From Sulfitobacter indolifex (GTDB taxonomy: Bacteria; Pseudomonadota; Alphaproteobacteria; Rhodobacterales; Rhodobacteraceae): a DNA stretch of 64,000 nucleotides. Positions within the stretch are counted from its first letter, which is position 1, and each line of letters opens with the position of its first letter. The DNA is taken from contig NZ_CP084951.1 of assembly GCF_022788655.1 (NCBI RefSeq), forward strand, positions 2,170,001 through 2,234,000, written 5' to 3'. The notes under the pieces were generated by a model that was not told the DNA's origin, did no database searches, and saw only the letters and a list, made by a program, of their open reading frames with translations. The position numbers and the translations under genes were made by a program. Of the stretch, positions 49,587-59,351 are shown in pieces.

Positions 49587-51569
49587 TTACTGATCCAAGA
49601 AGCTGCGCAGCTTGCGCGAGCGGCTCGGGTGCTTGAGCTTGCGCAACGCTTTGGCTTCGATCTGACGAATACGTTCACGGGTGACCGAGAACTGCTGGCC
49701 GACCTCTTCAAGCGTATGGTCAGTGTTCATGCCGATGCCAAAACGCATCCGCAGGACACGTTCCTCACGCGGGGTGAGCGACGACAGCACGCGGGTTGTG
49801 GTTTCCTTCAGGTTCTCCTGAATGGCGGAATCCAGCGGCAGCACTGCGTTCTTGTCTTCGATGAAGTCGCCAAGTTGGCTGTCTTCCTCGTCGCCGATTG
49901 GCGTCTCGAGGCTGATCGGCTCCTTGGCAATCTTCATCACCTTGCGGACCTTTTCGAGCGGCATTTGCAGCTTCTCGGCCAGTTCCTCGGGCGTTGGCTC
50001 ACGGCCAATCTCGTGCAACATCTGGCGACCGGTGCGGACCAGCTTATTGATCGTCTCAATCATGTGCACCGGAATACGGATGGTGCGCGCCTGATCGGCG
50101 ATCGAGCGGGTGATCGCCTGACGGATCCACCAGGTCGCATAGGTCGAGAATTTGTAGCCGCGACGGTATTCGAACTTATCCACGGCCTTCATCAAGCCGA
50201 TGTTGCCTTCTTGAATAAGATCAAGGAATTGCAGACCACGGTTCGTGTACTTTTTGGCGATGGAGATGACGAGACGCAGGTTCGCTTCGACCATCTCTTT
50301 CTTGGCCTGACGGGCTTCTTTTTCGCCCTTCTGAACCTGCTGCACGATGCGGCGGAATTCAGAGATATCAAGGCCAACGTACTGACCAACCTGCGCCATG
50401 TCGTTGCGCAGCTCATCCACTTTCTCGGACGAGCGTTCGATGAACATCTGCCAGCCACGACCGGATTTCTCGGCCATCCGCTCCATCCAATTGGGATCAA
50501 GCTCATAGCCGCGGTAGTTGTCGACGAATTCCTTGCGGTTGATGCGCGCTTGGTCGGCAAGCTTCACCATGGCGCTGTCGATCTGCATGATGCGGCGGTT
50601 GATGCCGTACAGCTGGTCAATCAGGGCTTCGATACGGTTGTTGTGCAGGTGTAGCTCGTTCACCAGCAGCACGATCTCGGACCGCAGCTTTTGGTACATC
50701 GCTTCTTCATCTTTGGTGAAGGAGCCGTCTTCGTTCAGCGTGGCGGAGATCCGGCTGTCTTGCATCGCGCTGAGTTTTTCGTAGTCATCCGCGATGATAT
50801 CGAGCGCTTCGAGCACCTGAGGTTTCAGCGCCTCTTCCATGGCAGCCAAGCTCATGTTGGCCTGTTCGTCCTCATCGTCGTCATCATCGGACGAGATTGG
50901 GTGGCCGTCGGCATCCAGCTCGGTTTTGCCCTCGTCAGACTTGGTGTCGCTGGTGGCTGTCGGGGCGACCACGGGGGTGGTCTCCTCCTCATCGCCCATC
51001 TGCGTGCCGAATGTCGCCTCAAGGTCGATCACGTCACGCAGCAGAATGTCTTCGGACAGAAGTTCGTCGCGCCAGATGGTGATCGCTTGAAATGTCAGCG
51101 GGCTTTCGCACAGCCCGGCGATCATCGTGTTGCGGCCCGCCTCGATGCGTTTCGCAATGGCGATCTCGCCCTCGCGGCTGAGCAGTTCAACACTGCCCAT
51201 CTCGCGCAGGTACATGCGCACCGGGTCATCGGTGCGGTCAAGTTTCTCAGACGTGCCCGAGGACAGTGCGACATCGCGATTGGATTCGGTGGTCGCGACT
51301 TCGGTAGAGCCCTTGGCCTCTTCCTCTTCGGCTTCCTCATCCTCAATGATGTTGATGCCCATTTCCGAGAGCATCGACATCACATCTTCGATCTGCTCCG
51401 AGCTGACCTGATCCGGCGGCAGCACGGTATTGAGCTGATCGTAGGTAATATAGCCCTTCTCGCGCGCCTCGCCGATCATCTTCTTGACGGCGGCCTGGCT
51501 CATGTCGAGCGAGTGGCCTGAATCGGAATCGTCGGTCTTTGCGTCGTCATTTGTATCTTTGGCAGCCAT
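49587..51569 (-). CDS. rpoD: Primary RNA polymerase sigma factor (sigma-70)
   Basis: 660 residues from ATG 51569, which has AGGAG six bases upstream; an in-frame ATG at 51602 lies within the leader hairpins. Regions: 1.1 ([17 protein letters not shown]), 1.2 ([17 protein letters not shown]), acidic non-conserved region with an Asp/Glu run, 2 ([34 protein letters not shown] in order), 3, and 4 ([17 protein letters not shown]). The housekeeping sigma factor. It follows dnaG by 136 bp, the conserved macromolecular-synthesis order, and a structured leader lies before it. Confidence 0.98.
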   Translation of the reverse strand: MAAKDTNDDAKTDDSDSGHSLDMSQAAVKKMIGEAREKGYITYDQLNTVLPPDQVSSEQIEDVMSMLSEMGINIIEDEEAEEEEAKGSTEVATTESNRDVALSSGTSEKLDRTDDPVRMYLREMGSVELLSREGEIAIAKRIEAGRNTMIAGLCESPLTFQAITIWRDELLSEDILLRDVIDLEATFGTQMGDEEETTPVVAPTATSDTKSDEGKTELDADGHPISSDDDDDEDEQANMSLAAMEEALKPQVLEALDIIADDYEKLSAMQDSRISATLNEDGSFTKDEEAMYQKLRSEIVLLVNELHLHNNRIEALIDQLYGINRRIMQIDSAMVKLADQARINRKEFVDNYRGYELDPNWMERMAEKSGRGWQMFIERSSEKVDELRNDMAQVGQYVGLDISEFRRIVQQVQKGEKEARQAKKEMVEANLRLVISIAKKYTNRGLQFLDLIQEGNIGLMKAVDKFEYRRGYKFSTYATWWIRQAITRSIADQARTIRIPVHMIETINKLVRTGRQMLHEIGREPTPEELAEKLQMPLEKVRKVMKIAKEPISLETPIGDEEDSQLGDFIEDKNAVLPLDSAIQENLKETTTRVLSSLTPREERVLRMRFGIGMNTDHTLEEVGQQFSVTRERIRQIEAKALRKLKHPSRSRKLRSFLDQ

Positions 51570-51595
51570 CTCATGCTCCTTCAGCGCGTCAGCGC

Positions 51596-51630
51596 GAATC
51601 ATCCACAGATGATTCGGTTTTCCGAATCAT
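51596..51630 (-). promoter_or_regulatory. rpoD leader with alternative hairpins
   Basis: The segment holds GAATCAT (51596-51602), ATGATTCGG (51609-51617) and CCGAATCAT (51622-51630). On the mRNA, the middle copy can pair with either flank: 9 bp plus an AAAA loop, or 7 bp with a 6-base loop. The two stems exclude each other, and the ribosome binding site (AGGAG at 51580-51576) lies about 16 bases further on. Regulatory role is inference. Confidence 0.5.
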
Positions 51631-51705
51631 GCGGGGTTCTTGGTGATTCTTAAACCCGTTACCCGGCATTTTCAAAAAGTCCTGCAAAAGGGTCACGCTG
51701 ATGCC

Positions 51706-53706
51706 TCATCCGCGGCCCTTCGACTTGTCATATCTAATCGTTCCAAGCAGCGCGTCGAGGGCGCTGCGTTCATCGCGGCTCATCGTCATACCGTTGTCGC
51801 CAACGTCAAATTCACCGTTGTTGTCTTCTTGTGCGCTGCGGCGGGCAATGTCGGCGGCACGGGCCGCTTCGCTCAGGCGCCACGTGACCCCCTCGTCTGC
51901 CGGGCCGCTTAAGTCTTCGACGGCTTCGGCAATTTCCTCGTTCAGCCCGCGGGCGGCGTCCAGTTTGGCCAGTTCCTCGGCCACGGTCATCCGGGTCATT
52001 TCCACATTGCCGGGTTTGCGGATGCAGGGCGTGATGGCAACGTGGCGTTGCGCCTTGATGTTTTCAAGGGTTTCCCAGCCCAGAGAATAGGAAATCTCTT
52101 CGCGCAGCACCTCTTCGCTGGCATGGCCAAAGCGCAGCAGAAGGTCGCGCAGCCGCGCGTGGTCGGGGTCCGTGCAGGCCATTCCCTCCAACCCGGTCTC
52201 AAAGGTTTCGATCAATTGGGGACAGCCGGCCAGCGCTACAAGGATCACCGCCTCACGCAGGTGCAGGCCCACCTGATCGTCGCTCATCGCCACAAGGGCT
52301 GAGGCTTTGGTGCTTGCCAAGGGTGCCAGTGGTGCACCCCAGTTGCCGCCCTTACCGCCTTTGCCGACGCCCTTGCCCGGCCCCCTGCCGCCCACGGGGC
52401 GAAAATCAGCGCGTGGCTTTTGCGGGCGAAACAGGTCCCACCGCAGGTCTTTGATCTCTTGCCCGTAGTGGCTGCGGATCGACGGATCGCGGATCAATTT
52501 AATCTTTTCGCGCAGGCTTTTATCAAGCGCCGCTTTGCGTTCGGGGCTGTCGAACACCTTACCTTCGGTCTCGCGCTGCCAGAGCAGCTTAACCATCGGC
52601 AGGGCGCTATCCAGCAGTTTCTGCAACGCCCCCGCCCCCTGCGCGCGCAGCAGATCGTCGGGGTCTTGGCCCTCGGGCATCACGGCAAACCGCAGACTCT
52701 GTCCAGCCTCTAGCAGTGGAAGCGCCAAATCGATCAACCGAAGTGCCGCGCGCTGGCCCGCCGCATCGCCATCCAGCGTGATGATCGGCTCGGGCGCGAT
52801 ACGCCACAGCATCTGCAACTGGTTTTCAGTAATCGCGGTGCCGAGCGGTGCCACGGCCCCCTCAAAGCCCGCCCCATGCAGGGCAATCACATCCATATAG
52901 CCTTCGGCCACGATCAGCGGCTGACCCCGACCTGCAGCGGCGCGGGCGTCTTTCACGTTGTAAAGGCTGCGGCCTTTATCAAATAGCTCGGTTTCCGGCG
53001 AGTTTAGGTATTTCGCCTTGTCGTTTGGGTCCATCGCGCGGCCCCCAAAGGCAATCGCCCGGCCCCGTGCATCCCGGATCGGAAACATGATCCGGCCCCG
53101 GAAAGTGTCGTAAGGCCGCCCGCCTTTGGTCGAGGGTTTCGCCAGCCCTGCGCCAAAGATCAGGTCATCCTCGACCCCCTTGGCCTTGAGCGCGTCCCAC
53201 AGCCCCTGCCAATTATCGGGGGCAAAGCCAATTTCCCAATGCGCCTGCGCTTTCTCAGACAGGCCGCGCTTGGCCAGATAATCCCGCGCGGGCCCCGCCG
53301 CCCCGGTGCGCAGTTGTAGGCGGAACCACTGTACCGCCTGCTCCATCACCTCGGCCAGTTGGGTGCGACGGTCAGACTTTGCCTGCGCGCGCGGGTCTTG
53401 CTTGGGCACCGGCATGCCGACTTCGCGGGCGATGATTTCCACCGCCTCCATAAAGCTCACATTCTCGGTCTCGCGCACGAAAGAGATCGCATCCCCTTTG
53501 GCGTGGCAGCCAAAGCAGTAGTAGAACCCCTTTCGGTCATCGACGTGAAAGCTGGCGGATTTTTCCTGATGGAAGGGGCACGGCGCCCACATGTCGCCCT
53601 TGCCCTGATTGGACTTTCGGTTGTCCCATATGACCTTGCGCCCCACCACCTGAGACAGGCTGGCGCGGTCACGCAGTTCTTCCAAAAATCCAGGGGGCAG
53701 GCTCAT
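51706..53706 (-). CDS. dnaG: DNA primase
   Basis: 666 residues from ATG 53706 (MSLPPGFLEELRD, the usual opening); an upstream frame extension lacks support. Zinc-binding domain CPFHQEKSASFHV ... YYCFGCHAKGD near residues 40-66, RNA polymerase core with the Toprim acidic residues (VAEGYMD, LDGDAAGQ), and a C-terminal helical part that binds DnaB. A Gly-rich segment (residues about 445-460) separates the domains. Makes RNA primers on the lagging strand. It is followed by rpoD. Confidence 0.97.
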   Translation of the reverse strand: MSLPPGFLEELRDRASLSQVVGRKVIWDNRKSNQGKGDMWAPCPFHQEKSASFHVDDRKGFYYCFGCHAKGDAISFVRETENVSFMEAVEIIAREVGMPVPKQDPRAQAKSDRRTQLAEVMEQAVQWFRLQLRTGAAGPARDYLAKRGLSEKAQAHWEIGFAPDNWQGLWDALKAKGVEDDLIFGAGLAKPSTKGGRPYDTFRGRIMFPIRDARGRAIAFGGRAMDPNDKAKYLNSPETELFDKGRSLYNVKDARAAAGRGQPLIVAEGYMDVIALHGAGFEGAVAPLGTAITENQLQMLWRIAPEPIITLDGDAAGQRAALRLIDLALPLLEAGQSLRFAVMPEGQDPDDLLRAQGAGALQKLLDSALPMVKLLWQRETEGKVFDSPERKAALDKSLREKIKLIRDPSIRSHYGQEIKDLRWDLFRPQKPRADFRPVGGRGPGKGVGKGGKGGNWGAPLAPLASTKASALVAMSDDQVGLHLREAVILVALAGCPQLIETFETGLEGMACTDPDHARLRDLLLRFGHASEEVLREEISYSLGWETLENIKAQRHVAITPCIRKPGNVEMTRMTVAEELAKLDAARGLNEEIAEAVEDLSGPADEGVTWRLSEAARAADIARRSAQEDNNGEFDVGDNGMTMSRDERSALDALLGTIRYDKSKGRG

Positions 53707-53758
53707 GCTTTCATATACCGACGGGGGCAGATCAGAGTCCAGAGCAGGCGGGCCAGCC

Positions 53759-53805
53759 ACGGGCGGCAAAGCGCCCGTCCATGCCGGGCAGCGGCTCCGC
53801 CCGGC
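53759..53805 (-). other. Two GC hairpins upstream of dnaG
   Basis: ACGGGCG/CGCCCGT (53759-53778) and GCCGGGC/GCCCGGC (53783-53805) lie between the small secreted-protein gene and dnaG. No T-run follows on either strand, so they may mark transcript ends or slow RNA polymerase; function unclear. Confidence 0.4.
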
Positions 53806-53838
53806 GTGGTGCCCTCGCCCGGCTTGAGGTATCTCAGC

Positions 53839-54147
53839 TTACTGCGCGAGGCACATTTCTTTCCACGCGGCCGACAGATCGCTCTTCTTCACGTCGCGCA
53901 TCTTCATCTCATAGACCCAAGGGGTCACCAGCGGGATCGCGGTGTTAAAATCCTCGGGCCAAGTCGCCTTTGCTTGCACTGTAGCGGGGACTTCGCGTTC
54001 CTTCACCCGGTTCAGCCGCGCCTGCTGTACGGCGGCCACGACGGCGGCCTGATGCATACAGCTTTCTTCTTTTTTCGAAGCCGCCAGCGCCGGGCCCGAG
54101 ACCGCCATGCTGATCGCGGCGAGTGCGGCGAGAATTGTCTTGTTCAT
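53839..54147 (-). CDS. Small secreted protein of unknown function
   Basis: 102 residues with a clear signal peptide (cleavage after GPALA, about residue 22). The mature 80 residues are helical and carry two cysteines (SCMHQAAV at the start and EMCLAQ at the end), suggesting one disulfide between the termini. No family recognised. It lies 51 bp downstream of soxG on the same strand but with a gap and no shared theme, so co-transcription is uncertain. Length and composition are typical of periplasmic helper proteins. Confidence 0.75.
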   Translation of the reverse strand: MNKTILAALAAISMAVSGPALAASKKEESCMHQAAVVAAVQQARLNRVKEREVPATVQAKATWPEDFNTAIPLVTPWVYEMKMRDVKKSDLSAAWKEMCLAQ

Positions 54148-54198
54148 GTCTATGCTCCGTTGTTTGCCAAACGGGGATTCGGGCCCCCGCTGAGCAAC

Positions 54199-54738
54199 CT
54201 AGCGCCGCGACGCCACCGCTTCCATAGCGCGGCGCAACTCCTGCACCAAAGTGCCGGCCATCGACCGATAGACCAGCAACAGAAACCCGGCGTCGGTGCG
54301 GGTGATTGAGGCGGTTATCTCGCGCAACTGGCTGCGCAGGGTTTGGCCGGGTTTGAACGTCGCACTGCGCAGATCGACAGGGACCAACCGCGCCAACACG
54401 TCTTCGGCCCCCGGCCCCTGCAGCTCTGCCGCCGCCCAGCCGTCTGAGACATCGACCAGCGCTGCGTGATTTGCCAGTGTCTCGTCCGGCGCGGGGCCAA
54501 CCAGCAAAACTTCATTCTGACAGAACCAAAGGCATCGGGTGTTGTCCTTCTGGGTGCTCTGCAACGGCTTTGGCAAGGTAACCCCATGCGCTGCCTCCAA
54601 CGTCTCTGACAATCCCGCAGCACTGGCAAAGCCGCCCAGCACGGTAAGCCGACCCAAATCGCGTTCCTCGACCGTCATGCTGCCGACTTTTAGGGGGAGC
54701 AGGTCCGCAAAGGGGCTTTGCGCTTTCAATTCAACCAC
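54199..54738 (-). CDS. soxG: Sarcosine oxidase gamma subunit
   Basis: 179 residues from GTG 54738 (preceded by the soxA coding end; overlap of 8 bases). The gamma chain has a GcvT-like fold and completes the heterotetramer. Family marks are weak by eye: LWFCQNEVLLVGP in the middle and LLLVYRSMAGTLVQELRRAM at the end in order. The name rests mainly on its place as the last gene of soxB-soxD-soxA-soxG. The GTG gives the usual subunit length; the other frame start at 54804 lies inside soxA. Confidence 0.85.
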   Translation of the reverse strand: MVELKAQSPFADLLPLKVGSMTVEERDLGRLTVLGGFASAAGLSETLEAAHGVTLPKPLQSTQKDNTRCLWFCQNEVLLVGPAPDETLANHAALVDVSDGWAAAELQGPGAEDVLARLVPVDLRSATFKPGQTLRSQLREITASITRTDAGFLLLVYRSMAGTLVQELRRAMEAVASRR

Positions 54739-57667
54739 GGGCGCGCCCTCCTTCCGGGTCGACAAAGACCGGGGCGCAGATCTCCACCTCCGCCTCAATC
54801 TCACGCAGATGATCGACCATGCGCATCACCTCTCCATGACGTTGGCGGCCACGGGTCACAAAACCCAGCCCGATGAAGGTGCCGACATCCGGCGAAAACC
54901 CGACAGAGGTCGTATGCCCCTGCGCATTCTCGCGGCTCGCCTCGGCCCCGGTCTCAAACAAAAACGCGCCGGCGGTCAACTGCTTCACCGCGCCTACGGG
55001 CCGTAGTCCAACCAGTTGCGCCCGCTCAGGATCGCGCAGGCCGGCGCGTTCAGACATGGTTTTGCCGATACAGTCTTTGGCGTCTGACACCATCCGCTCC
55101 ATGCCAATGTCACTCGCCGTGGCGCGCCCGTCGATCTCTGCATGGGTGATATGGCCTTTTTCCAGCCGCAGCACGTTGAGCGCCTCCATCCCGTAGGCGC
55201 CACCGCCGAGCGCATCGGCCCGCGCGACCAGCAGATCAAACAGCGCCGCCCCAAAGCGTGCGGGCACCGCGACTTCATAAGCATGTTCGCCGGAAAAGGA
55301 GATGCGGAACAGTCGTGCGTCGACCCCGCCAAGCCGCACGTCGCCGCAGGCCATAAAGGGGAAGCGGTCATTGTCGATCGGTTGCTCCAACAACCCGTTC
55401 AGCAATTCGCGCGACTTCGGCCCCGCCACGGCAAACTGCGCCCAGTGTTCGGTGACCGAGGTCAAATGCACCTGCCATTCGGGATGCAGACATTGCGTCA
55501 CGAACTCCAAATGTCGCATCACCTGTCCCGCCGCACCCGTGGTGGTGGTCATCAGAAAGTGCTGCTCGCCCAACCGCGCGCAGGTGCCGTCATCCATGAC
55601 GAACCCATCCTCGCGCATCATCAAACCATAGCGCACCTTACCGACCTTCAATGTGTTGAAAGTATTGGTATAAACCAGATCAAGAAGCTTGGCCGCATCC
55701 GCCCCCTGAATGTCGATCTTGCCCAAGGTCGAGACATCGCAGATGCCCACCGACTTACGCACGAAACCAACCTCCCGATCACAAGATTGCCGCCAGTTAT
55801 GCTCCCGCCCGCGCGGGAAATAGCTGGGGCGATACCACAGCCCTGCCTCCACCATCGGCGCGTTCATCGCAAGGCTGGCGGCATGGCTGGTGGTCAGACG
55901 CTCGGGCGCAAAACCCTTGCCCTGCCCGCCCGCGCCCATCGCTGCAATCGCGACCGGGGTATAGGGCGGGCGAAAGGTGGTCGTACCCGTCTCAGCAATC
56001 CCGCGTCCCGTCGCATCGGCCAGCACTGCCAGCGCCGCGACGTTGGAGCTTTTGCCCTGATCCGGTGCCATGCCCTGCGTCGTGTAGCGCTTCATATGCT
56101 CGACCGAGCGGAAGTTCTCCGCCGCCGCCTGCTGCACATCCTTCACGCAGACATCGTTCTGAAAATCCAGCCACGCCCGCCCCTTGCCAGGCACGGACCA
56201 AAGCGGTTTGAGGGTGTAGGGCGCGTCCTCGGCAGGCGGCAAGTCTATGGCCTCCGCTTTGCGGCCCAAAGCTTCCAGCGCACCCTTTGCCGCTGCCACA
56301 CCCGCTGCAAGGCAGCCGTGAGTCGAAAACACGCCATTGCACGCCCCCGCCACATGCATCCCCGGCACTGCACCGGGGGTTGGCACGAAGGCGTGGATCG
56401 CTGGATCCCACATAGGCCGCCCGCTCAGATGGCAGGTCAGATGCACCGAAGGGTTCCAGCCCCCCGACATCGCCAAGCAATCGACCTGTATCTTATGCTC
56501 GCCCCCTGCCGTGCGGATGGTGACCGCCTCGAGTTCTCTGCGGCCTGATGCGTTGCAGACCACCGCACCGCTCAGCACTGGGAAATCCGCGCCATCGACG
56601 CTGACCCTGTCGCGACTGTCGATCAGCGCAGCCACATGCACCCCCGCCGCTGCCAGATCGCGGGCGGTGCGATGCGCGTCGTCGTTGTTGCCAAAGACCG
56701 CCACCTGCTTGCCCGGTGCCACGCCCCAACGATTGAGATAAGCCCGCACCGCGCCTGCGGTCATGATCCCGGGGCGGTCGTTGTTCGCAAAAGCCACGGG
56801 GCGCTCCAATGCGCCCGCTGCGAGGATCGATTGCTTGGCCGCGATGCGCCAGAAACACTCCAGCGGCGCACCTTCGCCCCGCCGCGCGCGGTGTTGGTTG
56901 ACCCGCTCCAACGCGCCGAACATGCCGCCGTCATAGGCACCGGTCACCGTCGTGCGCGGCATCAGGCGGACGTTGTCCATTGCTGCAAGTTCCGCGACTA
57001 CGCCTGCGGCCCAAGCGTGACCCGGCTGACCGCCGATGCGCTCGCTCTCACAGTTAAGCCGCCCGCCCATCGGCGCATCTTCATCGGCGAGGATCACATC
57101 CGCCCCGGACCGCGCAGCCGTCAGCGCCGCCATCAGACCGGCTGGCCCCGCGCCGATCACCAAGAGATCGCAAAAGGCATAGGCTTTTTCATAGGCGTCG
57201 GCATTCGGTTGGCCGCTCAATCGCCCGAGCCCCGCCGCACGGCGGATCACCGGTTCATAAACGCGGCGCCAAAAATTGCGCGGCCACATGAAGGTCTTGT
57301 AATAGAACCCGGCTCCGAGAAACGGCGCGCCAAGGTCGTTCACCGCCATCACATCAAAGTCGAGGCTCGGCCAAGCGTTCTGGCTGCGCACCGCCAGACC
57401 CTCATAAATCTCTTGCATCGTGGCGCGGACATTGGGCTCTGACGCGGGGCCAACCCCGGTGGTCACCAGCGCGTTCGGCTCTTCGCTGCCCGCGCTCAGC
57501 ACCCCGCGCGGACGGTGGTATTTGAACGACCGCCCCATCAACCGCTGCCCGTTTGCCAGCATGGCCGAAGCGACTGTATCGCCCGCAAAGCCATCATAGC
57601 GCCGCCCGTCGAAGGTGAAACTGACCGGCTTGTCCCGGTCGATCAATCCGCGCCCTGCGATCCTCAT
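54731..57667 (-). CDS. soxA: Sarcosine oxidase alpha subunit
   Basis: 978 residues, typical. N-terminal part with GRSFKYHRPRG and a Rossmann NAD-binding site GAGPAGLMAALTAARSG near residue 173; the C-terminal 350 residues are a GcvT-like aminomethyl-transfer domain that binds tetrahydrofolate. In the complex it carries NAD and the folate site where the sarcosine methyl group is taken up as 5,10-methylene-THF. It overlaps soxD (ATGA) and soxG. The family also resembles dimethylglycine oxidases. Confidence 0.95.
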   Translation of the reverse strand: MRIAGRGLIDRDKPVSFTFDGRRYDGFAGDTVASAMLANGQRLMGRSFKYHRPRGVLSAGSEEPNALVTTGVGPASEPNVRATMQEIYEGLAVRSQNAWPSLDFDVMAVNDLGAPFLGAGFYYKTFMWPRNFWRRVYEPVIRRAAGLGRLSGQPNADAYEKAYAFCDLLVIGAGPAGLMAALTAARSGADVILADEDAPMGGRLNCESERIGGQPGHAWAAGVVAELAAMDNVRLMPRTTVTGAYDGGMFGALERVNQHRARRGEGAPLECFWRIAAKQSILAAGALERPVAFANNDRPGIMTAGAVRAYLNRWGVAPGKQVAVFGNNDDAHRTARDLAAAGVHVAALIDSRDRVSVDGADFPVLSGAVVCNASGRRELEAVTIRTAGGEHKIQVDCLAMSGGWNPSVHLTCHLSGRPMWDPAIHAFVPTPGAVPGMHVAGACNGVFSTHGCLAAGVAAAKGALEALGRKAEAIDLPPAEDAPYTLKPLWSVPGKGRAWLDFQNDVCVKDVQQAAAENFRSVEHMKRYTTQGMAPDQGKSSNVAALAVLADATGRGIAETGTTTFRPPYTPVAIAAMGAGGQGKGFAPERLTTSHAASLAMNAPMVEAGLWYRPSYFPRGREHNWRQSCDREVGFVRKSVGICDVSTLGKIDIQGADAAKLLDLVYTNTFNTLKVGKVRYGLMMREDGFVMDDGTCARLGEQHFLMTTTTGAAGQVMRHLEFVTQCLHPEWQVHLTSVTEHWAQFAVAGPKSRELLNGLLEQPIDNDRFPFMACGDVRLGGVDARLFRISFSGEHAYEVAVPARFGAALFDLLVARADALGGGAYGMEALNVLRLEKGHITHAEIDGRATASDIGMERMVSDAKDCIGKTMSERAGLRDPERAQLVGLRPVGAVKQLTAGAFLFETGAEASRENAQGHTTSVGFSPDVGTFIGLGFVTRGRQRHGEVMRMVDHLREIEAEVEICAPVFVDPEGGRARG

Positions 57668-57936
57668 AGCGTGGCCCTTTTCACATCAGACGCCAGTGCA
57701 ACGGCGTGAACCGCGTGGGTCACCGTATTGCGGGTGACGACCAGCCACGCGCCGCACCCGGCCTCATGCTGCCACAGGTCGCGCGTCTCTCCGGCTGGGT
57801 TGTCGCGCAGGTGCAAAAAGGCGTCCCAGATGTCATCACCGGCATCGGGCGCAGGGCGCGCCAAGGCGACCGCAGCGCCGCGATAGTAGAACTCACGCCG
57901 GTCCCGGCTGCCGCAAATGGGGCATTCAATCCGCAT
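57664..57936 (-). CDS. soxD: Sarcosine oxidase delta subunit
   Basis: 90 residues. The zinc-binding cysteines are visible as CPICG at residues 5-9, and a His/Cys pair in HEAGCGAW near residue 58, matching the delta chain. It is a small structural subunit of the tetramer. The stop overlaps the soxA ATG (ATGA), and it starts 12 bp after soxB. Standard order soxB, soxD, soxA, soxG. Confidence 0.94.
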   Translation of the reverse strand: MRIECPICGSRDRREFYYRGAAVALARPAPDAGDDIWDAFLHLRDNPAGETRDLWQHEAGCGAWLVVTRNTVTHAVHAVALASDVKRATL

Positions 57937-57948
57937 GGTCGTTTCCCC

Positions 57949-59202
57949 TTAGTGCAAGTTGTGCTGAGACCCGGTGGCCTCTTCGTCCATGAGACCTTCG
58001 CCCGAACGGAAACGGTCCAGCCGGAAGCCCGCTGCCGTCTCATGGTGCTGCCCCGTCGCCATCAGATGCGCCAGTGCAAAGCCCGAGGCCGGCACCGCCT
58101 TGAAGCCGCCGTAGCACCAGCCGCAATCGATGAACAAACCTTCGGTATCAGTCTTGTCGATGATCGGGCTGCCGTCGGGGGTCATGTCCATAATCCCGCC
58201 CCAAGAGCGCAGCACGCGGGATTTGCCAATCATCGGCATGAGGGTCATCCCCGCCTCCATCACATGCTCCATCATCGGCATATTGCCGCGTTGCGCATAG
58301 GAGGCGTAGAAATCCAGATCGCCGCCAAAGACCAAACCGCCCTTATCGGACTGGCTGATATAGAAATGCCCCATGCCAAAGCTGACCACATGGTCGATCA
58401 CTGGCTTCAAGCCCTCGGTCACGAAGGCCTGCAGAACATGGCTTTCAATCGGCAGGCGTATCCCGGCCATTGCGGCGACTTGACCCGAGCGCCCCGCCGT
58501 CACAATCGCCACCTTTTTAGCCCGGATCGCCCCGCGCGTGGTCTGCACGCCGCGCACCTGACCGTTTTCAATATCAATGCCGGTGACTTCGCATTGCTGG
58601 ATCAGATCGACGCCGCGCTGGTCCGCGCCACGCGCATAGCCCCAAGCCACCGCATCATGCCGCGCCGTGCCGCCGCGCCGGTGCAGCAGCCCGCCGTGGA
58701 TCGGAAAGCGCCCGTTGTCGTAATTCAGATAGGGCAGCAGCTTGCGCAGGGCGTTGCGGTCCAAGAGTTCCGCATCGTCGCCTTGGTTGATCATCGCATT
58801 GCCGCGCCGAGCCGCGGCATCGCGCTGCGCGTCAGAGTGAAACAGCGTGATCACTCCGCGCTGGCTGAACATGACGTTGTAGTTCAGCTCCTGTGACAGC
58901 CCTTCCCAGAGCTTCAGCGAATGACTGTAGAATTCCGAATTGCCCGGCAGAAAGTAATTGCCCCGCACCACGGTCGTATTCCGGCCTACGTTGCCACCGC
59001 CAAGATAGCCCTTCTCAAGCACCGCAATATTGGTCATGCCGTGGTTCTTGGCGAGGTAATAGGCCGTACTCAGCCCATGGCCGCCGCCGCCGATGATGAT
59101 GGCGTCATATTCCGCCTGAGGCTCGGGATCGCCCCACTGTGGCGTCCAGCGGCGATTGCCGGTCAAGCCTTCGCGCAACACCCGCAGTCCTGAAAATCGC
59201 AT
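57949..59202 (-). CDS. soxB: Sarcosine oxidase beta subunit
   Basis: 417 residues. FAD site IIIGGGGHGLSTAYYLAKNHG near residue 35; the His in GGTARHDAVAWGYARG near residue 177 is the one that carries covalent FMN in the beta subunit of this enzyme family. It catalyses oxidation of sarcosine to glycine, formaldehyde equivalents and hydrogen peroxide. First gene of the soxBDAG operon. The folate genes that often follow (such as glyA or purU) are not adjacent. Likely used to consume glycine betaine breakdown products, common in marine bacteria. Confidence 0.96.
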   Translation of the reverse strand: MRFSGLRVLREGLTGNRRWTPQWGDPEPQAEYDAIIIGGGGHGLSTAYYLAKNHGMTNIAVLEKGYLGGGNVGRNTTVVRGNYFLPGNSEFYSHSLKLWEGLSQELNYNVMFSQRGVITLFHSDAQRDAAARRGNAMINQGDDAELLDRNALRKLLPYLNYDNGRFPIHGGLLHRRGGTARHDAVAWGYARGADQRGVDLIQQCEVTGIDIENGQVRGVQTTRGAIRAKKVAIVTAGRSGQVAAMAGIRLPIESHVLQAFVTEGLKPVIDHVVSFGMGHFYISQSDKGGLVFGGDLDFYASYAQRGNMPMMEHVMEAGMTLMPMIGKSRVLRSWGGIMDMTPDGSPIIDKTDTEGLFIDCGWCYGGFKAVPASGFALAHLMATGQHHETAAGFRLDRFRSGEGLMDEEATGSQHNLH

Positions 59203-59298
59203 CTTTCGCCTCCCCCCGGTTGCGCGCAGTCAAGCAACTTGGGGCGCAAGTATCAATGACCGAAAAGGCCTCATCGGCAGTTCGCAGGGCGGGTCAGC

Positions 59299-59324
59299 AA
59301 AAAGGGGCGCATGGCGCCCCTTTT
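59299..59324. terminator. Terminator of the glutamate dehydrogenase gene
   Basis: AAAAGGGGCGC (59300-59310) and GCGCCCCTTTT (59314-59324) form an 11-bp stem around ATG. On the minus strand a TTTTT run follows. It lies 28 bases after the gdh stop codon and also marks the soxB upstream border. Confidence 0.88.
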
Positions 59325-59351
59325 GAATTCACTTGAAAGTATATGGCCTGT

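Noticed and set aside
57706..58896. Long plus-strand frame opposite soxB/soxD
   Set aside because: Antisense of the sarcosine oxidase operon; overlaps two real genes entirely.
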